From Rhabditophanes sp. KR3021 (taxonomy: Eukaryota; Nematoda; Chromadorea; Rhabditida; Alloionematidae): 64,000 bases of DNA. The position numbers and the translations under genes are program-made. A model generated the notes under the pieces. It had not been told where the DNA came from. It was given only the letters and a program-made list of their open reading frames with translations, and did no database searches. Position 1 is the first letter of the stretch. Each line of letters begins with the position of its first letter. Positions 10,512 to 22,621 of this stretch are shown here, one piece after another. The stretch is from assembly GCA_963281155.1 (NCBI GenBank), contig CAUJLY010000001.1, forward strand, positions 8,308,001 through 8,372,000, read 5' to 3'.

Positions 10512-10892
10512 CGTGTTGTTAGTAAAAAATAGTAAGCGATGTATTAGATAGAGCAATTTGTAATAATAGAAAACTATTAATACATAAAAAGTGCACCAAA
10601 TTATTAGTTAAATGATGCCAAAATTTAAATAAACACGTAATAAACCAAAATTTACGTCTAACCTCATATGCAAATATTATTTACTCCGGACAAATTTGGA
10701 TGACTAAACAAACACGCTTTTAATAATTTGTTATTTACAAACAAAAGTGATAAATTAATTTTTATATCAAAACAAAATATATATTATATTATAAAAGAGT
10801 AATTATAATTTTATACTTATTAAGGTATGTCTCGGAACAATTAAATTCTCAACAGACGTTTCCCATTGCAATGGTGATTGAAGAAATAATTG
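10512..10892. other. Intergenic, AT-rich
   Basis: Very AT-rich spacer holding the promoter of the orphan repeat gene and the 3' end of the Phactr gene, which are in tandem. No further gene seen. Confidence 0.5.
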
Positions 10893-13800
10893 TTAAGGTC
10901 TGTGGAACCTTGTGTATACCCGACTATCTTCATGCACAACCATTTCTGTTAGCTTGTAATCATTCAACTCCTTTCGAATGATGGCTTTTTCGGTGGGAGT
11001 CATTTTGGTCCAAGGTTTGCCACTCTTGCGGTCGTACATTTCTGCCTCCATTACTTCGACATAATCATTAAATTTGATAATTTGTTTATACTTTAATTCT
11101 TCAACCGTGGGACGGAAGGAAAGCTGAAAAGGTAGGGGTTGGATGTAGTATGATTTAGTTTACGCTTACCTTTCGCAGAAGCATCTTTTTCGCTTCATCC
11201 ATGTTTAGCTTGTTTAATGTTTCTTGGCCTTTTGCTTTTAGAATATTTCTTTGCTCTAATTCTTCGGCTAGTGGTCGTTCTGATAGCTTTCTAAAAAATT
11301 AGTATTAATTAGGAATCAAGGAAATAGTATATTATTTCGATAATGCCGTGTATTGCATAACAACAAATGCCTCCAGGAAACCCGGCAATACGTCTATTTA
11401 TAACCACCCCAAATAAAGAGAAACTTCACAAAAGAAGATGCCACATAATTTGTTAAAAATAAATTTCCTACAACTAAAATAATATCCCTACAAAATAATG
11501 TCTCTTTATTACAAAAAAACATTTCCTCATACAAACACTTTTTTAAACTTCATGCCATTTGAATAATATACAGTGGGAGTGAATAACACACGAATGTATG
11601 TAATAACAATGCCGTTATTCATGTTTGGTTGTGCCATTAATATTAGAGTATATTAGTAGCAAAAACATCCAAATTAATTTAGTATCAAGGTGTGTGTGTT
11701 ATTTGATTATTAGGTGGGATTTCTTTTTATAGGGCATTTTAAAAGGTGTTTCTGTTTGTAGTCAAAGACAAAAGGTGTACATAATAATCATAACAATTAT
11801 ATCTTAAAAAGAGTCTGTCTGGTTTTATATAAATTAAAAATGAATTGGTAATATCAAAGAAAGGGCACGGGCCTAAACAAATAACTACATCATAAAAATA
11901 TTTATACATGTTCTTATTAAATGTATACATTATTTTTATGATTCAAATATATTAGCTTTAGGACACATCAAGTAATAGACAAGTAAGTGAATAAAGTGGC
12001 TGCTTAGGTGTACCTATCAAAAAAGATATATCACCTTGAGGACAATGTGATTATTTATCACTTGACTAAGTTAGTTAGATGAAGGTACAAAGATATTAAA
12101 TGATTACTTCGAAATAAGAAAAATGATTATTGCACGTTGGCACACACCTTGTTGCCAATCACAAAGAATATATTTAAATAATTGTAATGAATGATTTGTC
12201 TTTTTGAATATTTAAAATGCAAATAAGTATATAATATTCTTATCAATCAAAAATCAGCTTGTATCTTTTTTTGATTTGACAAACTTTTTTACTCCACGAG
12301 ATTAACTAATATTATTTTGATAAATTTAAGAGCAAACAAAAGTAGGTGATAAAGAAAAGAAGATCGTTACTAATCTAAGGCAAAATAACACTCATATGCA
12401 TCTTATTTTGGAGATGTAAAAATTGTAAGACAAAAAATAATGTCACATTCTGATAATGATATGTACACCCAAAAAAGGGCTGACATTTATTAATAAATAG
12501 GGTGTGGAAGTAGTGAAGTAAGGATATGTAATTTAAGTTCAAGATACAACACGTCCCCCTTACTTAACATCAAATGTAATTGGAAGCATAAAGGCAATTT
12601 CAACTACAAACCAAATTAGTTTGGAGAATGAACAAATATAAAGAAAATGCCGTCATCATCCTTTTGGCAAAAAAATTAGATTAAATTTATCAAAATAACA
12701 TGAAATGTGATCTTGTCATTTTTAGTTTGTTATTGTATAAATAACTAATCTTCCTGTCTTTGCTATTTGCATTGATAATTGGATTAAATGGTAGATTTAA
12801 ATTTATAATATGATCAACAAAGCTGTATTATTACTATATTCAGTTACAGGAAAAGGACATGACCAATATCAAGAGAGAGCCTGACTCATGCAAAAAGGAA
12901 TTCTTTCGCAAATATTAAATAGGATGTATATAAATATGGTGTACATTTGTAATCCGACAGCATTCATAAGTAATGAAGTAATGTTATGTTTGCTATAGAT
13001 ATTTAGTCATCAGCTAGCAATAATCAAATGATAATTATTCATTTGATATAGTTGTTACCTTGGGTCAAAGCAACTACTGAGTTGTTGTTGGTAAACAAAC
13101 AAAAAGCCTAATAAACATCTTTTCTTTGTATCACAATGCACAACCACCAACACTCATATCATTCTCAAAACAACTTTACAAAAAGGGTTCTCTCTTAATT
13201 CTTTTGTGAAGAAAGTATAAAAGGCCTAACATCAAACTAAACTTATTTTACATTTGCCAACTTTTGCAGGAACTAATTTTTGAATGACCACTTTTGTTTA
13301 AGCGTACCTTTCTAGTCTAATGCTGGCCTTATGCATCAGCTTCATCCTTTCTCCCATAGATTGATTGGGGATTTGGACTGTGTCCAGTCGTCTTGCAACA
13401 GTATCTTTCCGTAAGACTCGATCTGCTAGCCCGTTCAGATGTGACGATTCATCATCTGAAGTGTCTGAGGTAGAGGTGGCGATGCGCATCGAGGGCGTTC
13501 CAACTAATTTCGAGGCAATCAAGGGATTCGTGGACCTTCCCGACATTCCAGTGATTCTGTCTCGATCCTGCAATCGGTTAGATGAAGTGCCTTCGTAGTC
13601 GTCGCGATATTGTATGTCAGGTTCGGAGTCGGAGTCGTCTGTTAATCTTGCCGGCAGGTCATCCTCATTCCGTGGAGAGGTTTGAAGTTCAATTACTTTT
13701 TTCCTGGATTGAATGGCGGCTCGTTGAGCTCTTCTTTGGCTTTCTTTTCTGCGGGAACTGGCTCTTTTGGCTAGGATTACTTTGTTTGATGAGTCTCCCG

Positions 13801-16800
13801 GTTTTTTGATAGCTGACTTCGAAGGCTGAGCTTGCAGATTAGGGACCGAGGCAACCACTTCCTCAAAGACAGTTGATTTGCCTTGTGGGGATCCCTTGAG
13901 AGTTGGGTGTGACTCTTCACTAAACGCTAATCTCGCTGTCGAAAGAACGGGATTCATTGTATTAGGTGGTTCAGTAAGGAATGAGTTCCTTGTAACAGTT
14001 TCACCACAATTTTCCTTATTTCCAAGATCAAGTGAATTTTGCAACTTCTGAGTAAAATTAGAAAACGTCGAGTCAGGCGAACAGGTATCCAAAGGTACTC
14101 CCGTCCCTCCAACAGTCCTACAAAGTATTTTCAATTTATTCCCAACCCAAACCTACTTTACTTCACTTCTCCGTGGCGTCAATGGAATAGATGCAAAGTT
14201 ATCTACAGCTAAAATGAAACAAAGTCAAATAAAATCTAAGAATGATCCTCTTTTCGATATAATATCGCACTTGGCTATATAAATGAACAAAAAATATTTA
14301 TCTAAGAGAATACAATATCTTTTGTTGGATATATTTTAGCAAAAAAGAGACAGTTTAAGTGTTTGCAAATTGACTAAAGTCTATTTATATTGTTTATAAT
14401 GGGTGAGAAGGTAACTTTAAGAAAGGTGTGATTGATTTTTTTGACAACTAATATTTTTTGATAAGGTTTGAATGGATCGGTAAAGGTATATATATGTTGG
14501 TGATAAGAACTTACATATTGAAGGGAAATTGACAGGGAATTCAGTTTCTAGGGTGGAATTCGTGAAAAGACTGCCATTATATGCCCTTTGAGTTCCTAAT
14601 TGAAGTGATGTGACAGTTACATTTAAGTCACTTTTGGGAACTAAATTTTGAAGTTTTGAATGACTGACTGTTTTGCCTAGATAACGCCCTTCTGGAAAAG
14701 GACCAGCTGGTTTGAGTGTAAGTGAATTTTTGTCTGGACTCTCATTTAGATCAGTGGAAGATGCCAGGAAGGACTTGGTAGCTGCTATACTTGCTTCGGA
14801 TGCCCGGGAGTGTAGGAGAGACCCACTTTTGACTCCCACTCGACAATCTGTTTCAACTGACCGTGGCGAGTAGGCAGGAAGCGCAGTACATGACACAGTT
14901 TGACCCGTGACCGGGAGTGATTTAGGCTGGACTAGTCTGTCTGTTGAAATTACAATTGGCCGATCACCCGCACTAGAAGATCTAACCAAATTATTAAGCT
15001 AAATTGACTGTAAAGTTACCTGGTCTGAACTTTGACAATCGAGCCGCTTCTTGCCTTCTTGGACTTCTTCCACTTCCAAGGCCTGATAATTCTCCACCAA
15101 AACTTTTTATTCTTGATACTTTCAGATATGTAAGCAGATTTGGAGCCTCTAGAAGGTCTACTGGAGTTTAGGATGTCATCAGCACTGGCTCCTCGAATGC
15201 GGCCACCACCATTCGAATTTCGGGAGGCTAGACTTGCCTCAGATTGTGCACCCATTCTTATAACTTCACCCTGCAATTGTTCGTTCGAGGGTAGGAGTGG
15301 TTGTGTAGAGAGCGACTGGTTGGTTTCTTTAAAAGCACCTGAAATTTGAATAAGGAGTTCATTTGGAAACAGGTGAGTTTATGTTGCAAGGGAAACGGAA
15401 TGTCAGGTATTGCTAATTAATTGAGACGGTTAATCTAACACACGGAGCATTAGTTAAGAGCAAAAAACGAGTAAAATGTCAAAGAGTACGTGGTCAAGGC
15501 AAAAGGTTTGGTGAAGTGAAGAGAGGTTGGAGAGATGCGACCACCACTGAGAATCATTTACAGGAAAGGTAAAGAAAGTAGTTTGGTCAAAATGTGGTGT
15601 CAAATTGCACACCTATCAAAAAAAAGTTCCTTCTTTTTTTGATGATATATTTTATTGAATGGTATTTGAATTTAAACTAGTTACAAGGTAAGTCTGGTCA
15701 TTAATAAACTTTGATCTAATTTATGAAAAAAGTTGTTAAGACAAATGAAAAGTTGATTAAATAAAGGTAGAGGATCAAATTTAGTAGAAGCATTCAAAGT
15801 CCGTAAGATGACTGTTTCTCTTTTAGTTCCTGACTGTATTTTAGAATAAAATAGGGAGAAGTTGGGTTGAGGTGTGGTTGCGTATATGTAATATTTGATA
15901 GTGGTGGACATTTTTTATCATCGCCCCTCGTCTCCTCAACTTAACTATTATTGTTATATATAATATATTTAGTTGATGTTGAAGTGAGGGTGTCATCGGG
16001 AAGAAATTGTCAAAATGCAACAGCATAACAGATGTTTGTGGGGACAAATGAGAGTAGTGAAGTTGTTTTTAGGACTATTTAAAAAAGGAATTAAATGGTG
16101 TTTTGGGGTTATAGGCAGGTAATGTATTAATCGGCAAAAAATATTATGTCGAAAATGAGTATAGCAAAAAGAGACTGAATAGTTATATCATTTCAAGAGA
16201 CTGTTAAATGATATATGCTTCAACAACTAGACTCATATTATATAATATGATATAATATATTTTTAATAATAAGGAATAAGTGTATAAATTTATTATTACA
16301 TATATCAAATACTCAATGTTTAATTCAATTTACACACAATATTTATTGACATAAAAAGTTTGATTTTAGAGTAAAAGCAACGACAAATCTTTGATATGAT
16401 AAACCAAATTAATTGCTTGGGGCAGGAGGAATGACTTATCAATTATATTTAGCAACTTGCTGTTGTAATGAATATGATGTTGTTGTACTTCCGCGATTTT
16501 AAAGGGTAATATCATAATATATGTTTGGAAAAAATGATTATAAATGTAAGGAGCTGTGGATATTTAGATAATCATAAATAAATTGAATTTGAATGCAACA
16601 TATAGCTTTAAGGAACATAAAAGTATATAGATATTTAAATAAAGTTCAAGTAATTTTATTACCTACATTTATTTGTCAATAAATAGATTAACCTTAGATT
16701 TATCCAAGTTAGTAAAGGGAAGTTCAGGGTAATGATCTATATAAGGGATGATTGGCAATAAGTATATTTGTTTAAGTTAACTGTGAACACACTTTTATTG

Positions 16801-17995
16801 TTCTATTTCATTTAAATATTGAATGGTTGAATTACTTTCGAATTGTTGCAATAACGGGGCAAATAAGACAATTTATATCAACAAATATTATCTGGTGTGT
16901 GTTAAGTATTGCTCCTACCATTTTTGTTATGATGATGAAAAAATGTATCTTTTAGACTCGAAATTAACTAAGTGAATCTTTGACGAAGTATGGAAATACT
17001 TATTGTAAATTTTTGTAACAAACTCAATGTGCATATATTTGTGTGTTTTCTGACTAAATAAATATTTTGATGTCGTTTATTTAAAAGATGTGTTCCAACT
17101 AAATGAAATTATTTAAGCGTGTAAGTAGGAAAAAATTAAAACAAAGATTAATTAATGTCAATAGTAGAATGTGGTTCTTTAAAATAATTAAAAGGAATAG
17201 ATTATATCAATTTATTTGTACATAAGATGGATCTTTGTCGGGAAAGTTAAAAAATTGTTGAAATAAGGTAAAAGTTTGGTACAAAAGTTAATTCATCAAT
17301 TTTGAGGAGACTAAAAAAGATATATGATTGAGGAAAGGAGGTTGAGATATATGGCGTTACATAGAATATAGGCTAAGCTACTTTGAAGAAGAGTCTAGTT
17401 TTTGATCTTGAATCAGCTGATATCAAATGAATTGTCCCAAATAATACATAGGTATATTTGGAAGGTCTCTGCTCGGTAACAAATGCTAATAAAAAGGAGG
17501 ATAGTAAGCTAATGTGGTTAAAAGGATAAGATGTACGAAAGGGTATAATTGTGACTAGTACAATGTGGAAGATAATTGGTTTTAGTTTAGCGTATATTTA
17601 TGATATGCGTTCTTTTTATTGACAAAAGCTGATAATAATAGAAAATTTATTATTATTCATTTGTATAAATACTCATTGATCTCTGTCTATTCACAACATA
17701 TCTCTAAATATATACACCATTATAATTTACTAGTATGCGCACCTCAAGTACATAGTTTTGACATAATAAAATATATTCGGAAAGAGGTTTCGTGTTACCT
17801 TTTTATAAATCAATTTCCAAAAGGATGAAACTTACGTGTGGAAATTTGTGAACTAGATGATTCTTCATCTTCTGAAGATGAGGAAGAAAGCATCTGTGTT
17901 GGTTCTAATTGAAAACAATAATCATTAATAATTAAAGGTTGCCAGACATTTTCCTCATATCCGTCATATGGTTCACAGTAAATAATGTGATTCAT
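10893..17995 (-). CDS. Phactr (phosphatase and actin regulator) homologue
   Basis: Protein that binds G-actin through RPEL motifs and protein phosphatase 1 through its C-terminus. Seven exons: 17995-17836, 15338-15020, 14981-14515, 14208-14157, 14117-13308, 11290-11170 and 11123-10893; 719 aa, all phases consistent. An acidic Ser/Glu-rich N-terminal exon is followed by the Phactr basic block ([13 protein letters not shown], about residue 145) and long disordered Ser/Thr-rich regions. The C-terminus has two RPEL motifs ([16 protein letters not shown] near 606, [16 protein letters not shown] near 645) and ends [14 protein letters not shown], the conserved PP1-binding end. I do not see the RPEL that usually follows the N-terminal basic block. 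Introns of about 2.5 kb and 2.0 kb contain no genes; the far 5' exon suggests alternative starts are possible. Confidence 0.93.
11291..13307 (-). other. 2.0-kb intron of the Phactr gene
   Basis: Lies between the long exon ending SIRLER and the first RPEL exon. AT-rich, no open frame with coding character on either strand, no RNA gene recognised. Far longer than the usual 40-60 nt introns of this window, so it may hold regulatory elements. Confidence 0.75.
15339..17835 (-). other. 2.5-kb first intron of the Phactr gene
   Basis: Separates the acidic N-terminal exon from exon 2. Donor GTAAGT and acceptor TTTCAG match in phase (phase 1). No coding content seen on either strand. Promoters for shorter isoforms could lie here, but none is recognisable. 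Confidence 0.7.
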
Positions 17996-20099
17996 CAGTT
18001 AATTTATAATATAAGAAGAATAATGAAATAGACTAGGTGGCTGAAAATAATGTTATCAAAATGAAAATAGGTAACCTCCAATCGAGGATTTAAATCAAAA
18101 ATAATACACCTTTTGTGAAGGACCTTCTTTACACCGATTTCAAATGCTACCACCTACTTATTAAGAAAAAATTGAATTGAGGTGCTAGTTAGAGATATGC
18201 GCAATCCAAAAATTGCTTCTTTATCACCCACACTGAAAGAGTGTAAAATATATATATTTAGCTAAATAGTATATTGCTAAACGACAAGTATCTATTCTCA
18301 CAAGTTTTATGACGATTAAAGTTTATACAAAGTGTTAAACTTATTTTACCAGAATAAGTCAAAAAAGGGCAAGGACAACTTTAAAGTGATATCCACCAAA
18401 AAGAAGATAAAAAGACCAAAAGTATGAAGCTACTTTGTCTTCTCCAAAAGTTACTTTGACTCATTAACAAGATTAGGTTTGAAAATAAATGATGCTTTTA
18501 AAGTTACATAAACTTTAATTGCAAAAATGAAGTGAGGATTAAAGTGTTGGTTTTAGTTGGTTTTTTTTGTTAAAATAAACAAATGGACCTATTTATTCAA
18601 ATTTGGTACGTTTTTTTTGCCGATACGATTAGTAGTCAGAAAATAAATAAGGGGTTTAATTTAAAAGGTATTTTAAATAGAATGCGCAACTTTTGTCGTT
18701 GGTAAAATGATTATATAGAGAGGCTTTTATTAGTTAGTAGATGGCAGTTGGATTTAAAGGATGGCCAATTTAATTGGCCTTAATAAGGCAATGTAATACA
18801 TTTGTCAAATTGAATCTGAACCTCTAAATGGTTCCAATGAAAGTTAGCAAAAAATGTTAAACAAATAAAAGGAGACTGAAATATTGGTGTGGGTGATTTA
18901 TTTAAAAACCGTTTAATCTTGAGCTTAAAACATGTGACGATCAGGAGTATGTGTAGTAACTTACAAGTGCACCATTTGTTTCTTGCTCAATTGTTTTTTA
19001 GTTGTAAATCGGACGAGTCTTGTTGAAAGAGACAATTAATTTATGCTAAAAAATATACTCGACTTTTTTATTGTCTCTTTTTGAAATTAAGGAATTATTT
19101 ATAATTGTTGATCATTCAAAATAGACGGACGTATAGGTTCATTGACGTAAACAGACTTCTTTTTTGTTAATTCAAATACAAAACTTATGATCATTGACAA
19201 TCTTTGGTGTAAATATTGTGAATTATTTTAGGCTAGTTGGCCTTTATTATTTTGGTTGAGGTTTTGCAAATACATTCATGTAATGTTTGTTAATCTTCGA
19301 CCGAGTGTTTGCTTTCGATGGCATGTTTAATTGCACTAATGCATGCTTTTAATAAGTTTTACAGCTATCTTATTGTGCCAAAGTGTTAGAAATATAACGT
19401 CGAAAAAATATTAGCACCAATTTCGTTTTAAACATTCAAAGCTCCATAAGTGGTCTTGAAAAATACTAAATTGTTATAGAAGTACTTGTTTTGCTATAAA
19501 ATTCCATGAATATAAACAATTTAAGCAAGTAAACTACAAACACCTAATTTGATTCTAGCCCGAATCAAAAAACGTTTCTAAATACCTTTAGATCTTGGTA
19601 TTGTTTAATATAGAACAAAGTGCAATTTTGTTTGTTTATCCTTTGGTTCTTACATCCTTTAAAATATCAGTTAAGCAGTTCATTTGGCTGATTTTAAATA
19701 TCAAAAAATCTTTGATACTTGACGAATGAAGTGATAAAGAATATAAATTTGTACCTTTCACATTCTATCATTCAGTACTAAGCTCATTAATGATAAAATT
19801 ATAATATCAGAGACAAAAATTAGCAACTGATTCCAAATTAAGAGTCAACCAACATTTACACTAATAGTCATTCCAAAAAATGTATTTTAAATAAAAAAGG
19901 ATATAAAAAATTATTAAGATTTGTGAAAATAGATGAGCAATGCAGAAAATAAAATTATAAAACATCCAAAGTCCTTTGTTTGATGCGAAATAGCTTCTGC
20001 TTAAATGAGATCAAAAGTCACTTTGCGCGACAATATTTCGAGAAAATAAGAAACAGAAAGTAGGGGCAGTCTTATAGTTATGTACATTGAATAAATTAG
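17996..20099. other. 2.1-kb intergenic region
   Basis: Upstream of the Phactr gene and downstream of the zinc-finger gene. AT-rich, no open frame with coding character, no tRNA or other RNA recognised. Confidence 0.6.
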
Positions 20100-22621
20100 C
20101 TAATCGGATTCATTTGAGTCATGATCTCCGTCGCTTTCTCCTTCCTCTTGTTCCATTGTTTCTTCGATGGTCTCTTCGAACTCTGTTTTGGCGTGGCTTC
20201 CTGATGGACCAGCTTCGTCCAGATCGTCTTTCAGTTCTGGGATGGCTAACATCGCCGGACCTTCGACATTGTCTTCGTTGACGTAATTTTTGGCTACCAT
20301 TGACAGTACCATCGAACCGAAACAATCCTCGGACATCTTTTTGACGAGATCAGCATTCTTGTGCATCATATCAACGAAGCCATTTTCATCGTCATGCGAT
20401 GCTTTTGCATGATTTCGAACCATACAACTACGGTCATGTGAGAATTCGCAATATTTACAGGAAAATCTGCTGAATCCGTATGTCTTTGAAACGTGATACA
20501 ATAAATGGAAACCTTTGATCTTAGCCATAATTTCCTGAAACATCATTTGTTATTATTTGCGCAAATGTGAATTAAATTTTACTAAACATTCAAGTCTTAC
20601 TTAATCATTGCTTTTGCCAGAATAAGTAATAACATCAAATATGTTCGCGCCCTACTTCTTTCAAATTTTAAAATATATTTTCTGACATACCTTCTTACAA
20701 AGCTTGCATTCAAGCATTTCAGCATTCGAATTATCTCCTGACTTTCCACCCATTGAATTAAGCATCATCTTAGGGAGAAAAAATTTCCCATCCCCACCCT
20801 TTCTTCTCTTTCTCTTTTTGTTCATTTGTTCGAGAGCTTCTTTTTGAAGTTCTTCAAATACAATTTGGGCTTCAGCTGCAGTGGGTCCTGGATTATTGTT
20901 GGAAGTTCCCAGCAATTCCATACTCAATTCGTTGCAGGCTGCACTTAGTTGTTGAGAGCAATCTTCGAGCATGCCCACGTTGATTCCGCCGTGGACTTTG
21001 ATCATATGACTTTCTAACTGATCTTTTCTACAAATACATTTTAGTACACAAACCTTATTTCTTTGACTTACCTATAGTGGCTGGTATTGCAATCCGGGAA
21101 CAAACATCTGAACCTATAATGCCCATAATCCTTGCCCTAAAAAAATTGTCAATAAAAGTCCCAATTTATGTAGCTTACCAGATGATAGAAAATATGAACT
21201 TGTCTCGAACCAGCCTGAAAAAGAATACATTGAAGTTGTTTAGACAAAAAATAACTTACAGTAACAGGCTTATTACATCTCGAACACAACCCAAGAACCC
21301 TCTTCTTGGCCATAACCTTCTGCCTTTTACTCTCACCCTCATCCATCAAACTCAAAGAAGTCGAAGGCCCTCCAGGCAAAGTAGTATCTCCTCCAAATAA
21401 AGCTGATACAGTCGACAGGAAAGTCGAGTCTAGAGGTGGGATGGTCGACGTTGTGGTTTCATTCAGCTTAAGATCGAGGGCAGTTGGAGGATCTTTGTTA
21501 AAAACACCTCCGAACATCGCGCTCAACTGATCCTGGATTGTTGCATTCTGGATTCCTTGTTGTTCGGTGACTTCCATCAAATCATTAAAAGGAGTTGGAT
21601 TTGTGAAGGAAGCAAGGAGTGCTTCCGTTGCAGCTGTCGAGTCATTGTTTAGAGCTGCTAAGAAATTAGTTGGAGGAGGTGGTCTTTTTCTGCCGTTGGT
21701 TTGAGGGAGGGAGAGTAGGGAGTTGGCAAGGTTGGGTGTTGGGATGTCTGGGGAGGGTGTTGAATGGATAGAAGAACCTGAATTCATACCAACTGACGCC
21801 ATCTTTGAAAACAACAAGTTGTCCAACTTTTTTGGCGCCACGGATGAGGTTGAGCCTCTTCTGGTCGAGACTGGAGTGGTTCCATTCTTCACCGTCCCAT
21901 TAACAGCACCCTTGGCAGGTCCAACAATGGAGGCCGCCGAAAACAAAGACCGATCCATCATCAATTGCAAAGTTCTCCTAGCGTTGTCATTGTCAATGTA
22001 AGAAAATTTGGTGATGTTTTGTCGATGAACTGAATGGACATGTTCGCGCATTTGGTTGTCACTTGCTCTAAGAACGAAACAAGTAGGACATTCAAATGGA
22101 AGCCAGTTAAGATGCTCGGTTTTGATGTGGACTTCGAGGTCTTCCGAAGTAGTTTTGACTACGCCGCACTCAGTACATTTGAGATTCATGATGGGAAGGC
22201 CATTGACGCCTGAAGTTAGGTAAGACTGATCCATGCCGAAGCCATTGATGTCTCCTACTAGAGTGGCATTTCTGTTGAAGAGATCTTTGATGTGAGTTGT
22301 GGTGTCTGGTGGTAGATTCGACCCTACTTGACTCCTTGTCCTGGCGGAAGATCTATTGATAGAAGATTTAATTAATTCTTCAACTGATATCCGTGGCTCC
22401 GTGACAGTCGAACTGACTTGCGTCGAGGTACTATCTACTGACAGTGGAGGCGATAATTTGGGAAATGATTCTGAGAAGTCACCCGTTGACTGCAACTTAC
22501 TCAAAAAGTTGACCTTTTCTCCTGCCATCGAACAATTCTTTGATGTTTCTTCCAAGTATTTTGCGATTATATTTTGGACTTCGTTTGTATTGGAAAGATT
22601 ATTAAAGGAGGCAACGTTCAT
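20100..22621 (-). CDS. Multi-zinc-finger C2H2 nuclear protein
   Basis: Probable DNA- or RNA-binding regulator. Exons 22621-21260, 21214-21179, 21136-21072, 21027-20691 and 20534-20100; 744 aa. Two C2H2 fingers lie at about residues 149-170 (CTECG...HIKTEH) and 178-199 (CPTC...HVHSVH). After a Ser/Pro-rich low-complexity region, two copies of a longer module follow: a C-x2-C-K pair, an H-x2-YH helix, an aromatic G-x2-RF-x-C strand, a second cysteine and an H-x3/4-H end. Copy A (about 447-500) is built from four exons; copy B starts near 594. Basic (KKRKRRKGG, near 560) and acidic Glu-rich C-terminal segments also appear. The paired module resembles nematode C2H2 proteins, but I cannot name an orthologue. 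Confidence 0.85.
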
